Assembly (NCBI RefSeq): GCF_001949145.1
Contig: NW_019091476.1
Location: 632,828-696,827 of the forward strand
Origin: Acanthaster planci
Lineage: Eukaryota; Echinodermata; Asteroidea; Valvatida; Acanthasteridae
Direction: 5' to 3'
Length of the DNA stretch: 64,000 nucleotides
The translations under genes and the position numbers were made by a program. Of this stretch, positions 62,401-64,000 are shown in pieces (the first letter of the stretch is position 1; every line of letters starts with the position of its first letter). The notes under the pieces were generated by a model. That model did not search any database. It saw only the letters and a list, made by a program, of their open reading frames with translations, and was not told where the DNA came from.

Positions 62401-64000
62401 AAGTCACCATAGAAACAAGTACCATGATGGCACTTGTTTCTATGGTGACTCAGTCTTTGTGCCTCCCCACCTGGAAAAGTCCATCAGCAATAATGAGCGT
62501 TAACTGAAGTTATTGCCCGACCTCGCATCGATGTTCGCTGTCGGTGAATCTCATTGGTCGGGGTCATTGGACAACCAATACTGACGATTTGTGAAATACA
62601 CTGGATTTACTCTATCCGTCAAACAATATTATAACACTTTTGATATCTCTACAAAACTGCATGAAAATCCAGCGCTTAGGCCTACATTGTTACATGCATT
62701 TATTCCATGTTGCCGACAATAAAACCAAACTAAACAGAACCAGCCGCTCGTTGGGTTTCGTGAAGTCTGAAGTCATAATAGGTCAGTTCTGGTTAATGTA
62801 TACATCTGGACTCCGTTTTGGAATCAGTACAATTTCCGACTTATGTAAGTTTTGGGAAACCGTGGGCAGATCCAAGGAGGCGTGGGGCGTACGCCCCCTT
62901 TTTTACTGAATGGATAATCAAAGGTGTCGGGAAGCTGGTGCTAACACAGCTTTGAGTTGAATTCATTCGGCTGATTTGGAAGTTTCGGATTTACAAAATT
63001 GCACAAGTTGATTAACCACCATCATTTTCACAAAATGACTGACTGCGCATGCAAACGTTGGAAAGCCCGTGTCGCAACAAAAGTAGCTTGCAATAGACCC
63101 TTTTATCAAGGGGGAAAATTTCCGATAGCGTTTCATGAATCTGTGAAATTTACTTGGGGTGGTACCAGACTATTTGGGGCTCCTAGCCTAAAAACATATT
63201 GCTTAAAATATTTAATACAGTCTCATGCAGGTTCAAAAAAAATGAAAAGTTAACCTCACTTTCAATTCAAGATGGCCGCCACATGAATGAAGTCTACATA
63301 CACTTTGGGTCGCAACTCTCTGATACTTCGAGATCATGGTGAAACAATTATTGTAATGGGCAATTAAAGTGGATAAAGTCGATCCTCATCGCCAGACATG
63401 CGTGAAGCGTATCGTGTTTGGGTATGACTATATACAGGTAATAGTGAAGGTAACTGACGTACATCCTAGAAATGAAAATCACCTCATTAAAGGCTACTCA
63501 GTGGCATGACGACGAGTAATGTTGTTTTTAATATGTATTAGAGCTGTGAAATATTATACACGGCACTTCGTGATGACATGCCATGGCGTAACGAACAGTT
63601 CATTGAGTATCAAGATAACTACTAAAGGAATCCACCACACCTGAAAACGGCTGATAGTGTTACACATTAAAAAAAAACAGATGTATATCGTCTAGTAAAA
63701 AGTTTAATGCTTTCCCTTAGCAAGTTTTCTACAGTGTGTAGTAATGAAAACTTAAATGTTCAAAAAAGAAAACAAATCCTGTAATTAATCTTCAGAAACG
63801 GATACTAACATTTTTATATAATTTCAATAATTATAACCGATTAACAATTTTAAAAGTTTTTCAATAGTAGACCCATGCACTGTCAACTCTTGAATCTTTT
63901 CGTCTAGTATTAGATTTGGGGATATAAACAAAGAAATATCAACTTTGATTTGAGAATTAGTGCAAAAACATGAAATGAGACATATCTCAAGTAATAAATT
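59484..64000. other. no gene seen, right end of window
   Basis: This region should include the promoter of the PAN-domain gene just above 59483. The rest is AT-rich with short unconvincing open frames. Visible structures are the palindrome at 62402-62449 and the 14-bp palindrome ggggcgtacgcccc at 62884-62897. Confidence 0.5.
62402..62449. repeat. near-perfect 48-bp palindrome with 19-bp perfect stem
   Basis: agtcaccatagaaacaagt (62402-62420) is mirrored exactly by acttgtttctatggtgact. The 11-base centre, accatgatggc, is itself a small palindrome (ccat/atgg). Outside the arms one mismatch is followed by three more pairing bases. It is probably the hairpin core of a foldback element. Confidence 0.85.

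Noticed and set aside
1-64000. CRISPR arrays, operons, bacterial-style terminators or riboswitches
   Set aside because: None seen. The DNA is from an animal nucleus, and no regularly spaced repeat-spacer structure occurs.

Overview
The window is eukaryotic nuclear DNA from an animal. Genes are split by long introns with canonical GT/AG boundaries, three assembly gaps (runs of N) are present, and the spaces between exons hold non-LTR retrotransposon remains, tRNA-derived SINEs and short inverted-repeat elements (MITEs). The gene content (a TMEM165 orthologue, a TDRD3 orthologue, a small CRAL-TRIO protein, a secreted PAN-domain protein) together with the very frequent TACATGTA and TAGGCCTA words and Deu-like SINEs suggest an invertebrate deuterostome, most likely an echinoderm. 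That taxonomic call is inference.

Layout. About 0.8-3.35 kb: a decayed jockey/CR1-type retrotransposon, + strand. About 3.4-8.4 kb: no gene seen. 8.4-19.9 kb: complete six-exon TMEM165 gene, + strand (336 aa). 20-24 kb: downstream region with a MITE. 24.0-36.8 kb: complete thirteen-exon TDRD3 gene, + strand (758 aa), including an 11-codon first exon recovered from splice phase. 36.8-40.4 kb: probable TDRD3 3' UTR and intergenic DNA, with a weak candidate terminal exon. 40.4-45.9 kb: six-exon, 231-aa stand-alone CRAL-TRIO protein, - strand, with a 27-nt microexon. At 46.06 kb a possible first exon of another gene points the other way, 182 bases from the CRAL-TRIO start codon. 50.3-59.5 kb: a multi-exon - strand gene for a secreted protein with signal peptide, PAN/apple-like domain, Link-like Cys-rich region and a C-terminal domain I recognise only as recurrent in uncharacterised invertebrate proteins. 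59.5-64 kb: no gene seen.

The genes do not form a pathway. TMEM165 is a Golgi Mn/Ca transporter, TDRD3 a methyl-arginine reader and TOP3B partner, the CRAL-TRIO protein a lipid-binding protein, and the last gene a probable extracellular protein. The least described object is the 50-59 kb gene. The repeats, especially the four MITEs and the dense TACATGTA palindromes, are the other main content.
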